From Crossiella sp. S99.2 (GTDB lineage: Bacteria > Actinomycetota > Actinomycetes > Mycobacteriales > Pseudonocardiaceae), in NCBI RefSeq assembly GCF_023094165.1, contig NZ_JALMDK010000002.1, positions 757,541-821,540 of the forward strand: a stretch of 64,000 bases of DNA, given 5' to 3'. A program made the translations under genes and the position numbers. Positions within the stretch are counted from its first letter, which is position 1. Every line of letters starts with the position of its first letter. The notes beneath the pieces are model-generated. The model was given only the letters and a program-made list of their open reading frames with translations. It searched no databases and was not told where the DNA came from. Below, piece after piece: positions 32,641 through 40,686 of this stretch.

Positions 32641-34881
32641 GTGCCTGACCAGAACAACAGCCTCTACGCCGCCGCCCAGCGTGTCATACAAGCTGGCCTC
32701 GCTAGCGACGACTCCGCGTTCACGCCTGGTCGTCCGGTGTGGACAAAGACAACCGCTGACGACCTCTGCCAGCGGTTTGTGAATGCTCCGGAGCTCGGTG
32801 GGGGGAGCTTTGCGGAGAAACTAGGGCGGCAGCTCGTCGACGCTCCACTTGAGACGATCCAACTTGCCGCCGAGCTGGTGTACCTGCATCTGCTCGCTCC
32901 CAACGACTTCGGCGGCGCGGCCAAACGCGAACTCCTCTCGACGGTCCTGGCGATTTCACCCCAACCGATCCATGTCCCGTCGGACCTCGACGGTGCGCTG
33001 GACGGCGGATTCGGCCGAGCTGGCACGGCCTACCGCACCTACCGCGATCGACAGCTCGCCTGGCTCGTGCGATTCGTTGTGGCATGGAAGGCACTCTCAT
33101 CCGAGGCCAGGCAGAACGCGCTAGCCGACCCGTGGGCGTTTCGAGACGTCGCAGACTCAATCCCCGTCAACAGCGCATACAGCCAGCGAAATGTGTTGCT
33201 GCACCTGGCTTTTCCCGACACCTTCGAGCGCATCGCGTCGCGGCGTCACAAGCATCAGATCATCGAAGGACTCGCAGAGGACCTGCCCCACCCAACCGGC
33301 GATGAGGATCGCGACCTGGCCGCCCTGCGGGCCGAGCTGGAACGTCAACGCGGCGACCACATCGACTTCTACGACAGTGATCTGGAGAGGCGGTGGCGCC
33401 TACGCTCCGGCGCCGGCGATCCTGAACCGGAACTACGGGGCTGGCTCGTGCGGGGAGCGAACGTGCATGGCCGCAACCTGATCCCCGAGTGGTTGGCAGA
33501 AGGCTACTGCTCCCTGGCTTACCCCGAGCTTGGAGAGCTGCCATCCGGGCGCACCCGATCCCAGATCGATGCCCAACTCGCCGAGATGCAGCCGGACCTC
33601 ACGAGCAAACAACGCTCCATCCATGTCGGGGTGCTCGATCGGTTCCTCAACCAAATGCATGACGGCGACATCATCGCCACCGTCGATGGGGCCAAGGTCT
33701 ACGTCGGTACGATTGCTGGCGCGGCGACATGGACCGAGACACCCGAGCATCTGGACAGTCGCCGACGTCCGGTCAGGTGGGCTAACGCCGACACACCCTT
33801 CACCCGCGACCAGTTGACCGCTCCGCCCAAGGACCGGCTCTCGGGGCAAATGACCGTGAGCACCCTTGGTGCCGAGGTCGCCGAGTTCGCCGCACTGGCA
33901 GGGATCGATCCCGACATCGACCCCACCGAAGACACTCCGGAACCACCTGCCAGCGAACCAGTCGTGCTGCCCGAACCGACCGCAGAACTCGCCAACGACC
34001 TGTTCGTGGACCTCGAGTGGCTGTCCGAGACTGTTGATCTTCTGCGGGAGAAGAATCAGATCATCCTTTACGGGCCGCCCGGAACAGGCAAAACCTACCT
34101 CGCGCAGGAGATTGCGCAATTCCTCGCCGAACAGACCGGTGGCGAACATCGCCTTGTTCAGTTCCACCCGTCCTACTCCTACGAAGACTTCTTCGAAGGT
34201 TTCCGACCACAACGCGGCAGTACCCCCGGCACCGTGGCGTTCGAGTTGGAGGATGGACCGCTCAAGCTGCTCGTCAACGAAGCCAACAAGGACGTCACCC
34301 GCGCCTACGTGTTGATCATCGACGAGATCAACCGGGCCAACCTCGCCAAAGTCTTCGGAGAACTCTACTTCCTCCTCGAATATCGCAGCCGCTCCGTGCA
34401 ACTGCAATACTCACCAACAGAGGACTTCCGGCTGCCGCCCAACCTCTACCTCATCGGCACCATGAACACTGCGGACCGGTCGATCGCGCTCGTCGACTCG
34501 GCCATGCGACGGCGATTCTCCTGGCAGGGACTGTTTCCCGGCGAAGCCCCAGTCGCCGACATACTCCGTCGGTGGCTCCACGCACATGGCCTGCCAGCCG
34601 ATCGCGCCGACCTGCTGGACGCCCTCAACGACCGGGTTGCCGACCGCGACGCTGCCATCGGCCCCTCTTACCTGATGAACTCGCGCGTCGGCACCGAGGC
34701 CGGCCTTGCCCGTATCTGGAAACACCACATCATGCCGCTCCTGGAAGAACGGCACATCGGCGACAACGTCGACCTCCTCGCCCTCTACGGCATTGATGCC
34801 CTTCGCAACGGCACCACCCCACGCAGCCGACCGCGTGAGAATCCCGTACTAGATGAGGAGATCGGCGAGCCGCCGACGTGA
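32641..34881 (+). CDS. mcrB: McrB-like AAA+ GTPase with probable EVE-like reader domain
   Basis: 746 aa. The AAA+ domain spans about residues 455-720: ILYGPPGTGKTYLAQEIAQF (Walker A), LIIDEINRANLAKVFGEL (Walker B) and the McrB hallmark GTMNTADRSIALVDSAMRRR. A segment near 270-390 (DGDIIATVDGAKVYVGTIAG, later RRPVRWANADTPF) resembles EVE/PUA-like modified-base readers seen in some McrB proteins. The first 250 residues are helical and unrecognised. McrB motors drive a McrC nuclease on modified DNA in type IV restriction. GTG 32641 follows the methyltransferase stop by two bases, with GGAGG upstream. GTGA overlap with mcrC. Confidence 0.9.
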   Translation: MPDQNNSLYAAAQRVIQAGLASDDSAFTPGRPVWTKTTADDLCQRFVNAPELGGGSFAEKLGRQLVDAPLETIQLAAELVYLHLLAPNDFGGAAKRELLSTVLAISPQPIHVPSDLDGALDGGFGRAGTAYRTYRDRQLAWLVRFVVAWKALSSEARQNALADPWAFRDVADSIPVNSAYSQRNVLLHLAFPDTFERIASRRHKHQIIEGLAEDLPHPTGDEDRDLAALRAELERQRGDHIDFYDSDLERRWRLRSGAGDPEPELRGWLVRGANVHGRNLIPEWLAEGYCSLAYPELGELPSGRTRSQIDAQLAEMQPDLTSKQRSIHVGVLDRFLNQMHDGDIIATVDGAKVYVGTIAGAATWTETPEHLDSRRRPVRWANADTPFTRDQLTAPPKDRLSGQMTVSTLGAEVAEFAALAGIDPDIDPTEDTPEPPASEPVVLPEPTAELANDLFVDLEWLSETVDLLREKNQIILYGPPGTGKTYLAQEIAQFLAEQTGGEHRLVQFHPSYSYEDFFEGFRPQRGSTPGTVAFELEDGPLKLLVNEANKDVTRAYVLIIDEINRANLAKVFGELYFLLEYRSRSVQLQYSPTEDFRLPPNLYLIGTMNTADRSIALVDSAMRRRFSWQGLFPGEAPVADILRRWLHAHGLPADRADLLDALNDRVADRDAAIGPSYLMNSRVGTEAGLARIWKHHIMPLLEERHIGDNVDLLALYGIDALRNGTTPRSRPRENPVLDEEIGEPPT

Positions 34882-36053
34882 GGCGCCTGACCCTGCCCGA
34901 ACACCAAGCCCGAGCCTTCAGCCCGATCGCCCGGCCGGTTGCCGACGCGCTAGCCACTACCGGAGCGGTCAAAGTCAGTGCAGACCTGGAAGGCCGCACC
35001 ATTCTCAAGGCGTCTTCGTACGTTGGCGTGCTTCGATGCGGCGAGGTCGAACTTCGAGTCACACCAAAGATCGGTATCCACCGACTGCTGTGGCTCCTCG
35101 GCCACGCCCATGATCCCAGCGGCTGGCGCGACGACGACATCGTGGACCTCGCCACTGTCGACGACCTCGTCACCGCAGTGGCCGTGTCCTTCCACGCCGC
35201 GACCCGCCGAGCCCTCACTCACGGAGTACTCCAGGGCTACCGCACCGTCGAAGAAGCCCTTCCACTCCTGCGTGGCCGCCTGCGCGAAGCAGATCAGCTC
35301 CGCCGTCGCCTCGGCCTCGTCGTGCCGCTGGAAGTTCGCTACGACGACTACACCGTCGACATCCCCGAGAACCGCATCCTGCTGACCGCAGCCCGCCGGC
35401 TGCTCCGTGTTCCCGGCCTGCCGCTGGCAACCCATGCCGGTCTTCGTCAACTGCTGACCACCCTGGCTGACGTCACCCCGCTGGTCGCTGGGGACAAGCC
35501 GCCCGACACGCCGACGACCAGGCTGACACGCCACTACCAACCGGCGCTCCGGCTGGCTCGCATCATTCTCTCCGGACGAAGCATCGATCAGCCGTCTGGA
35601 TCCACCGCGGCCAGCGGATTCCTTTTCGACCTCAACAAGGCATTCGAAGACTGGCTCACTATCACGCTCCGCCGCGCACTCGAACCCTACGGAGGCCGGC
35701 TGCGCGACCAGTACCCCAGTCATCTCGACACGATGCGGCAACTGCGCATCCGCCCCGATCTCGTCTGGGAAAGGCGGGCCCGGCCTGCCGCAGTCCTTGA
35801 CGCCAAGTACAAGCGGGTGAAGGACGCCGATCGGCCGCACGCCGATCTCTATCAGATGCTCGCCTACTGCACCGCCCTCGGCTTACCGGAAGGGCACCTC
35901 GTATACGCCTCGGGGGACGCGCCCAGTTCCCACACCGTGGTTGAGGTCGGCACCAGGCTCCGTACCTGGGTACTCGACCTCGCTCGGCCGACGGAACACA
36001 TCCTCGATCAGGTCAACCGCATCGCGAACGCTGTAGCCGCCGCGATCGTTTGA
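34878..36053 (+). CDS. mcrC: McrC-like nuclease subunit
   Basis: 391 aa. The C-terminal PD-(D/E)xK nuclease shows IRPDLVWERRARPAAVLDAK, with the acidic pair and DAK catalytic core at about residues 290-312, then DLYQMLAYCTALG typical of McrC. The N-terminal half (CGEVELRVTPKIGIHRLLWLLG) matches the McrC region that docks on McrB rings. The GTG start overlaps the mcrB stop. It would be the DNA-cutting subunit of the five-gene defence operon, taking the place a PLD nuclease (DrmC) has in DISARM. The operon ends here; 73 bp follow before the next gene. Confidence 0.9.
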   Translation: MRRLTLPEHQARAFSPIARPVADALATTGAVKVSADLEGRTILKASSYVGVLRCGEVELRVTPKIGIHRLLWLLGHAHDPSGWRDDDIVDLATVDDLVTAVAVSFHAATRRALTHGVLQGYRTVEEALPLLRGRLREADQLRRRLGLVVPLEVRYDDYTVDIPENRILLTAARRLLRVPGLPLATHAGLRQLLTTLADVTPLVAGDKPPDTPTTRLTRHYQPALRLARIILSGRSIDQPSGSTAASGFLFDLNKAFEDWLTITLRRALEPYGGRLRDQYPSHLDTMRQLRIRPDLVWERRARPAAVLDAKYKRVKDADRPHADLYQMLAYCTALGLPEGHLVYASGDAPSSHTVVEVGTRLRTWVLDLARPTEHILDQVNRIANAVAAAIV

Positions 36054-36126
36054 GTGATCGAAACCCGCGACGGCACCCTCGTGCTATCGACACGCTCTCA
36101 AAATCCGAGCCTACGAGCCGTGCCAG

Positions 36127-37008
36127 GTGGACAATAGCCGGTTAGCCTCCCCTTGGAACGAACGGTTGTCGCCGATGACGCTTCACCTCAACATCGCATC
36201 TACCGAGGCACTGGCGTTTGAGCCTGCTCGCCGCGTCCTTCGGCTCTGGCCAGCAGTCGGCGGTGCGCAGGCACAGCTGAGCGTCACCATCAGGAGGACT
36301 TCCGAGCGCAAGGACGCCCCGCCGTACCAGGTGTCCGCGGCGATGCTCATCGGCAAGAACTCCAGCCGAGATCGACGACTTCTCACCCACCTGACTGCTG
36401 CTCACCTGACCAACCCAAGCCAGGTGGCCACAGAACTCACACTGACCGGCTTCGTCAGCCACGAGCAACTCCGTGTGGCCGAGTCGTTGCGCGAAGGGGC
36501 CGAGCACATCTGGGTCACACTCCAGATGAGCGTGACCTGCGTGGACGGCGACCCAGCACAGCTGGTCGGTGGAACGGGAGAACTCGGGTTCGATCTACCC
36601 GGTGGCGAATGGGCGCAAGAGCTGGAGCGCGTCGATGTCGGCTCCTACGTCGAGATCCTCGTACCACTGACCAGCGACAATGAGCACGCGACCGCCGTAC
36701 GGCGCCTTCGCAAGGCGCGCGAACTCATCCGGGACAACCACCTGGAAGAGGCGCTCGGCGAAACACGCAAGGCCGTCGAGGCGATTCGTGCTGCGGACGG
36801 CACACCCGACACCGTGCGGCAGGCTCGCTCGAAATCCCCTCGGGATCGTGACCAGCGCGAACGCTGGGCCTTCCTCGTCGAGGACATCTTCTCCCTGCTC
36901 AGCGGAGCCGCACACGACGATCCGGGTACGACTGAGCACTTCGTGTGGACCCGCGAAGACGTCCTCGCCCTGGTCACCGCCACAGCTGGACTGCTCAACA
37001 GGCTCTGA
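36127..37008 (+). CDS. Unrecognised protein between two defence systems, helical C-terminus
   Basis: 293 aa from GTG 36127; ATG 36175 is an alternative start at MTLHLNIAS. Residues about 20-175 look like a beta-rich domain (LRLWPAVGGAQAQLSVTIRR, later DVGSYVEILVPL). Residues about 190-290 are helical (RRLRKARELIRDNHLEEALG, then AFLVEDIFSLLSGAAHDDPG) and recall HEPN-like or Abi-type bundles, but no intact R-x4-6-H motif is seen. It lies 73 bp after mcrC and 157 bp before the Argonaute pair, same strand. It may serve either system, or be independent. Confidence 0.65.
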   Translation: MDNSRLASPWNERLSPMTLHLNIASTEALAFEPARRVLRLWPAVGGAQAQLSVTIRRTSERKDAPPYQVSAAMLIGKNSSRDRRLLTHLTAAHLTNPSQVATELTLTGFVSHEQLRVAESLREGAEHIWVTLQMSVTCVDGDPAQLVGGTGELGFDLPGGEWAQELERVDVGSYVEILVPLTSDNEHATAVRRLRKARELIRDNHLEEALGETRKAVEAIRAADGTPDTVRQARSKSPRDRDQRERWAFLVEDIFSLLSGAAHDDPGTTEHFVWTREDVLALVTATAGLLNRL

Positions 37009-37165
37009 ACGCGGCGAACAGTAGCCAGCCGCAGCCGCCACCACCGACCACCGGTCGAAGGGGCGTGGCGCCAGCAGTCGGCCCCCGCCGGAGGCGCTGG
37101 CCAGCCAAAATTGTCGGGGGTCACGCGTAACCTCGACGAATCGTTCATCGGCACCGGGAGGTCTA

Positions 37166-38656
37166 GTGGCCCAGCGTAAGACGGTCACGTCCCAAACGAT
37201 CATCGGCGAGAAGGGCATCTCCCTGATCGGCACCCGGTGCCTTGAGATGGGCTACCTGTTCCATCCCCGGCGGGTTGATCACGGCATCGACGGTCATATC
37301 GACCTGGTAGACCCGGACAGCGGCGCACTCTTGAACCTTGTCTTGCTGGTTCAGAGCAAGGCCCAAAACCGACCGTTCTCGTTTGAGACCGACGACGAAT
37401 TTCGGTACTTGTGCGATGAACGTGACCTGGATCTGTGGCTCTCGGGGAACGCCCCCGTCATCCTGATCTTTTCCCATCCAGAGCAGGACCAAGCATGGTG
37501 GGCAGACGTACACGCTGCATTCCCAGACGCGACAGCTCGCGCCACCCGCACAGTCCTCGTCAACAAACGCACGCAGCGATTCGACGCGGACGCCGCCCCT
37601 GCGCTACTAAGCCTCGGTCTCCCACGCGAATCGGGCCTGTACCTCCGGCCACCGTCCATCACGGAGACACTCACCACCAACCTGCTGCCGATCGACGAAT
37701 TTCCGCCGCACATCTACCTCGCAACAACCTCAGCGACCGACTACCGCGCAGCCGGGGACCTACTGGCAGGCCAGACGGAGCGGCGATCAGGTTGGATCCT
37801 GCGCGACGGGCTCGTGCTCTCCTTCTCCAACCTTCGTGAAGCGCCGCTACAAGTCCTGTGTGAGGGTGATGCCGAAGAACACGAAACGAGTGAATGGGCG
37901 ACCAGCGAAGAACGGGAGGTCACAAACCGGTTCGCCGACCTCATCAGTCGGACCATGCAAGACTGCTACCCCGATCTGCGTTGGCACAAGGAACGCGAAC
38001 ACCTCCACTTCAGGGCAACTCCAGGACTGAAACCACGCAAGGTCGGGAAGGCACCAGGTACGCCCGGACGCACAGTCTTCGGGCCGCACTTCCTGAAATC
38101 GGACCCCGAACGAGTGGGTTACTACCACCATGCGGCATTACGTACCCGTATCCGGCGGATCGGCGGCACGTGGTACTGCCAGCTAGAGCCGGACTACTGC
38201 TTCACTTCGGACGGCTATACCCAATCGCGCTACGCCGACAGCCTGCTCACGGGCATCAAGAAGCTCGACAGACACGCCGCCGTCGCGAGCTGGACCAAGA
38301 TGTGGGCTCGCTACCTGCGCGGCGATGAGGATCTCTTCAACTCGGGCCGCCAGCTCCGCTTCGGGGACCTGCTCACCGTGACTGTCGAGCGCGGCATCGA
38401 TGACAAATGGTGGGGCGCAGCCCCGGTCGAAGCAACGCCTGACGACGAGTCGCGCGACTTGCCGTCCGACCTCGCCGCCGCTGCCGACCTGGCCGCCGCA
38501 GGCATCGACACCGACGATCTGTTCACTCTGTTCACCGACCCCGCGCTGCAGCCTCAGCCGGACACACCGTCTCATAACGGCACCGACCAGAAAGCTAAGC
38601 GCCAACGAAGGAACCCTAGACCGCGCCAGGCATCCCGCCACCGAGGACAGGAGTGA
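37166..38656 (+). CDS. DUF4365 (DREN-type) nuclease fused to APAZ domain, short-Argonaute effector
   Basis: 496 aa. Residues 1 to about 160 match DUF4365, a PD-(D/E)xK-like nuclease: Glu15 in IIGEKGIS, HGIDGHIDLVDP with Asp42/Asp46, and LLVQSKAQ supplying the QxK core (Gln63, Lys65). Residues about 200-430 match APAZ, the N/PAZ-like partner of short pAgos (GGTWYCQLEPDYCFTSDG, later WARYLRGDEDLF and LRFGDLLTV). In SPARDA systems such a DREN-APAZ protein pairs with a short Argonaute and, once guide-directed recognition of invader nucleic acid occurs, degrades DNA and RNA. GGGAGG precedes GTG 37166. GTGA overlap with the pAgo gene. Confidence 0.85.
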   Translation: MAQRKTVTSQTIIGEKGISLIGTRCLEMGYLFHPRRVDHGIDGHIDLVDPDSGALLNLVLLVQSKAQNRPFSFETDDEFRYLCDERDLDLWLSGNAPVILIFSHPEQDQAWWADVHAAFPDATARATRTVLVNKRTQRFDADAAPALLSLGLPRESGLYLRPPSITETLTTNLLPIDEFPPHIYLATTSATDYRAAGDLLAGQTERRSGWILRDGLVLSFSNLREAPLQVLCEGDAEEHETSEWATSEEREVTNRFADLISRTMQDCYPDLRWHKEREHLHFRATPGLKPRKVGKAPGTPGRTVFGPHFLKSDPERVGYYHHAALRTRIRRIGGTWYCQLEPDYCFTSDGYTQSRYADSLLTGIKKLDRHAAVASWTKMWARYLRGDEDLFNSGRQLRFGDLLTVTVERGIDDKWWGAAPVEATPDDESRDLPSDLAAAADLAAAGIDTDDLFTLFTDPALQPQPDTPSHNGTDQKAKRQRRNPRPRQASRHRGQE

Positions 38657-40125
38657 TCATGCAGGCCGAGGTCCTCGATGAGCCCGAACTGGAGTTTGGT
38701 GGCGCGGGACGACACATCGACCCCCGGTTCGGAATCAGCAACTATGGCCCCGCCGACCTCGGTTCAGACGAAGCGCCCCGTGCCATCCGCGTCGGCCTCA
38801 TCGGGCCAGCTGATCAACTCGGCGGCATACGAACCTGGCTCGAACGCTGCCGCGAGCCCATTGCCGCAAAAGACGACCGTTATCCCCACCTGTTCCCCAG
38901 CTTTCCAGGGTGCGACATCGATTGTGGCTTGCACACCACCCTCGTGTTCAGCGACCGCAACACTCGGGCGATCAGCGATCGGTCTCTGAGGGCCATTGGC
39001 AGCGCTACCGGTGCTCAGTCGTTGACAACGGCAGTCGACGTGTACACCGACGAGATCCAAGCACTCGCGGACGAGAACCGCGTCGACGTCCTGTTGGTGG
39101 CGCGGCCAGAACAGCTCACCGACACTCGACGTCGAACCGGACGCCAGTCTCGATCAACCGTTAACCCGACGACTGCGGCAACTACTGATGGTCCGACTGC
39201 CCAGGGCCTGGCCTTGCCGCGCTTTGCGAACTTCCACGACCTCCTCAAGGCCCGGCTACTGCACGTGCGACAGCCAATCCAGATCATCCGGCGAAGTACG
39301 TGGGACGAAGCGACCCCACCGCCTGCTGGTCGCAGCCGCCAAGACGAGGCCACCCGCGCCTGGAATCTCCACGTCGCCCTGTATTACAAGGCCGGCGGCG
39401 TGCCGTGGCGGCTCCCGCGGAACCCCACTGACCTGACCTCCTGCTATGTCGGCGTCGCCTTTTACAACAGCGGGGACCGCAACACGCTCGACACCTCGGT
39501 CGCGCAGGTGTTCAACGAACGCGGAGACGGAGTCATCGTGCGCGGTGGACCCGCCAGGGTAAGCCGTGAAGACCGTCAACCACACCTCACCGACGACGAC
39601 GCTCATGCGCTGCTCCTGCGCGCACTAGACGCCTACCGGCAGGAACACCGGCACATGCCCGCACGGGTCGCACTTCACAAGACTTCATCTTTCACCCCCG
39701 CCGAGGTCGCCGGATTCCAAGCAGCTGCAGACGAACGAGACCTCGATGAACTCGACATGAGCTGGATCACCAACAGTGAAGGCGCCCGGCTCTTCCGACC
39801 CGGCAACGCGCCACCACTGCGCGGAACGTTGCTTACCCTCGATCAGAACGAGGTGGCCCTCTACACCAACGGGAGCATCGAGTTCTACTCAACCTACCCC
39901 GGAATGTACGTTCCCCAGCCGATCGGTATCCGCTCTGTGCACAGCAGCCGCAGTCCTCGAGACCGAGCCAGCGAGATCCTGGCCCTGACCAAGATGAACT
40001 GGAACCAAACGCGCCTCGACGGCAGGGTTCCGGTCACATTGCGCACTGCCAACCAAGTCAAGGCGGTCTTGCGGTTCTGTCCACCGGACGAAGCTGTCGC
40101 CACTCGTTACGCGCACTACATGTAG
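38653..40125 (+). CDS. Short prokaryotic Argonaute (MID-PIWI), catalytically inactive type
   Basis: 490 aa, the usual size for a short pAgo without N and PAZ domains. MID is about residues 130-250; PIWI follows with SCYVGVAFYNSGDRN near 266, where the first catalytic Asp of slicing Argonautes is replaced by Ala (GVAF). Further PIWI landmarks are RVALHKTSSFTPAEVAGFQ and the strongly conserved end ILALTKMNWNQTRL followed by GRVPVTLRTANQVKAVLR. It should use a guide to recognise invader nucleic acid and activate the associated DREN-APAZ nuclease rather than cut itself. GTG 38653 overlaps the upstream stop. Confidence 0.88.
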   Translation: MIMQAEVLDEPELEFGGAGRHIDPRFGISNYGPADLGSDEAPRAIRVGLIGPADQLGGIRTWLERCREPIAAKDDRYPHLFPSFPGCDIDCGLHTTLVFSDRNTRAISDRSLRAIGSATGAQSLTTAVDVYTDEIQALADENRVDVLLVARPEQLTDTRRRTGRQSRSTVNPTTAATTDGPTAQGLALPRFANFHDLLKARLLHVRQPIQIIRRSTWDEATPPPAGRSRQDEATRAWNLHVALYYKAGGVPWRLPRNPTDLTSCYVGVAFYNSGDRNTLDTSVAQVFNERGDGVIVRGGPARVSREDRQPHLTDDDAHALLLRALDAYRQEHRHMPARVALHKTSSFTPAEVAGFQAAADERDLDELDMSWITNSEGARLFRPGNAPPLRGTLLTLDQNEVALYTNGSIEFYSTYPGMYVPQPIGIRSVHSSRSPRDRASEILALTKMNWNQTRLDGRVPVTLRTANQVKAVLRFCPPDEAVATRYAHYM

Positions 40126-40538
40126 GACACCGGCCCTGGGGCGCACCGGAAGGGTTCCCGCCGCCATCGCTGGGTCGGATCGGACTCCGGAGTGATGTCG
40201 GGCCGGTTTGGCGATTGGGATGGATGGCGTGGGACGGGCCGTGCTGGCGGCCGGTTGGCCCGTGACGTCGGCTGTAGGCCGGTCTGGTTGATCGGGTGTG
40301 GGTTGGATCGGCCGTCACCGCTAGTGCCCGACCGAGAGACAGCCGTGGATCGTTCCGTTCAAGATCGGGGTCGCCCATGAGTGTCGCGGGTGGGGATGCC
40401 ACGTTCACGGAGTTTGGTCAGCACGGTGGTGTGGTCGACGTTGAGGTGTTCGCCGACCCGTGCAAGTGACCAGCCAAGTTTGTAGAGGTGGATGGCGTCG
40501 TCGACTTCGTCAGAGGAGAGGCCGCGTCGGCGCATCTG

Positions 40539-40544
40539 CACGCC
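40539..40544. repeat. Target-site duplication, left copy
   Basis: CACGCC directly before the left IS21 end; identical to 43525-43530. Confidence 0.8.
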
Positions 40545-40564
40545 TGGCTTTGTACGTGAACTTC

Positions 40565-40637
40565 GACGTCGGTTGTCAGGCAACGACGACAGCACTGGGC
40601 TCCGGCGGAAGTTCGTGTCGGTGAATTGTGACGTCAC
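40565..40637 (+). repeat. Left terminal GACGTC repeats of the IS21 element
   Basis: Two GACGTC-centred sites, GACGTC at 40565-40570 and the perfect palindrome GTGACGTCAC at 40628-40637. They mirror three sites at the right end (43429, 43474, 43497). IS21 elements carry several terminal repeats as transposase binding sites, so these are probably where IstA binds. Confidence 0.6.
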
Positions 40638-40686
40638 CTGGGTGCTTGCGGTGGGAGCATGGGCGTGCTCGGGATGAGGAGCGCCT

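Noticed and set aside
20818..36053. Canonical DISARM, Druantia or BREX
   Set aside because: No DrmC PLD protein, no separate DrmA/DrmB, no DruA-D or DruH, and no PglZ, BrxA/B or BrxC/L were seen.
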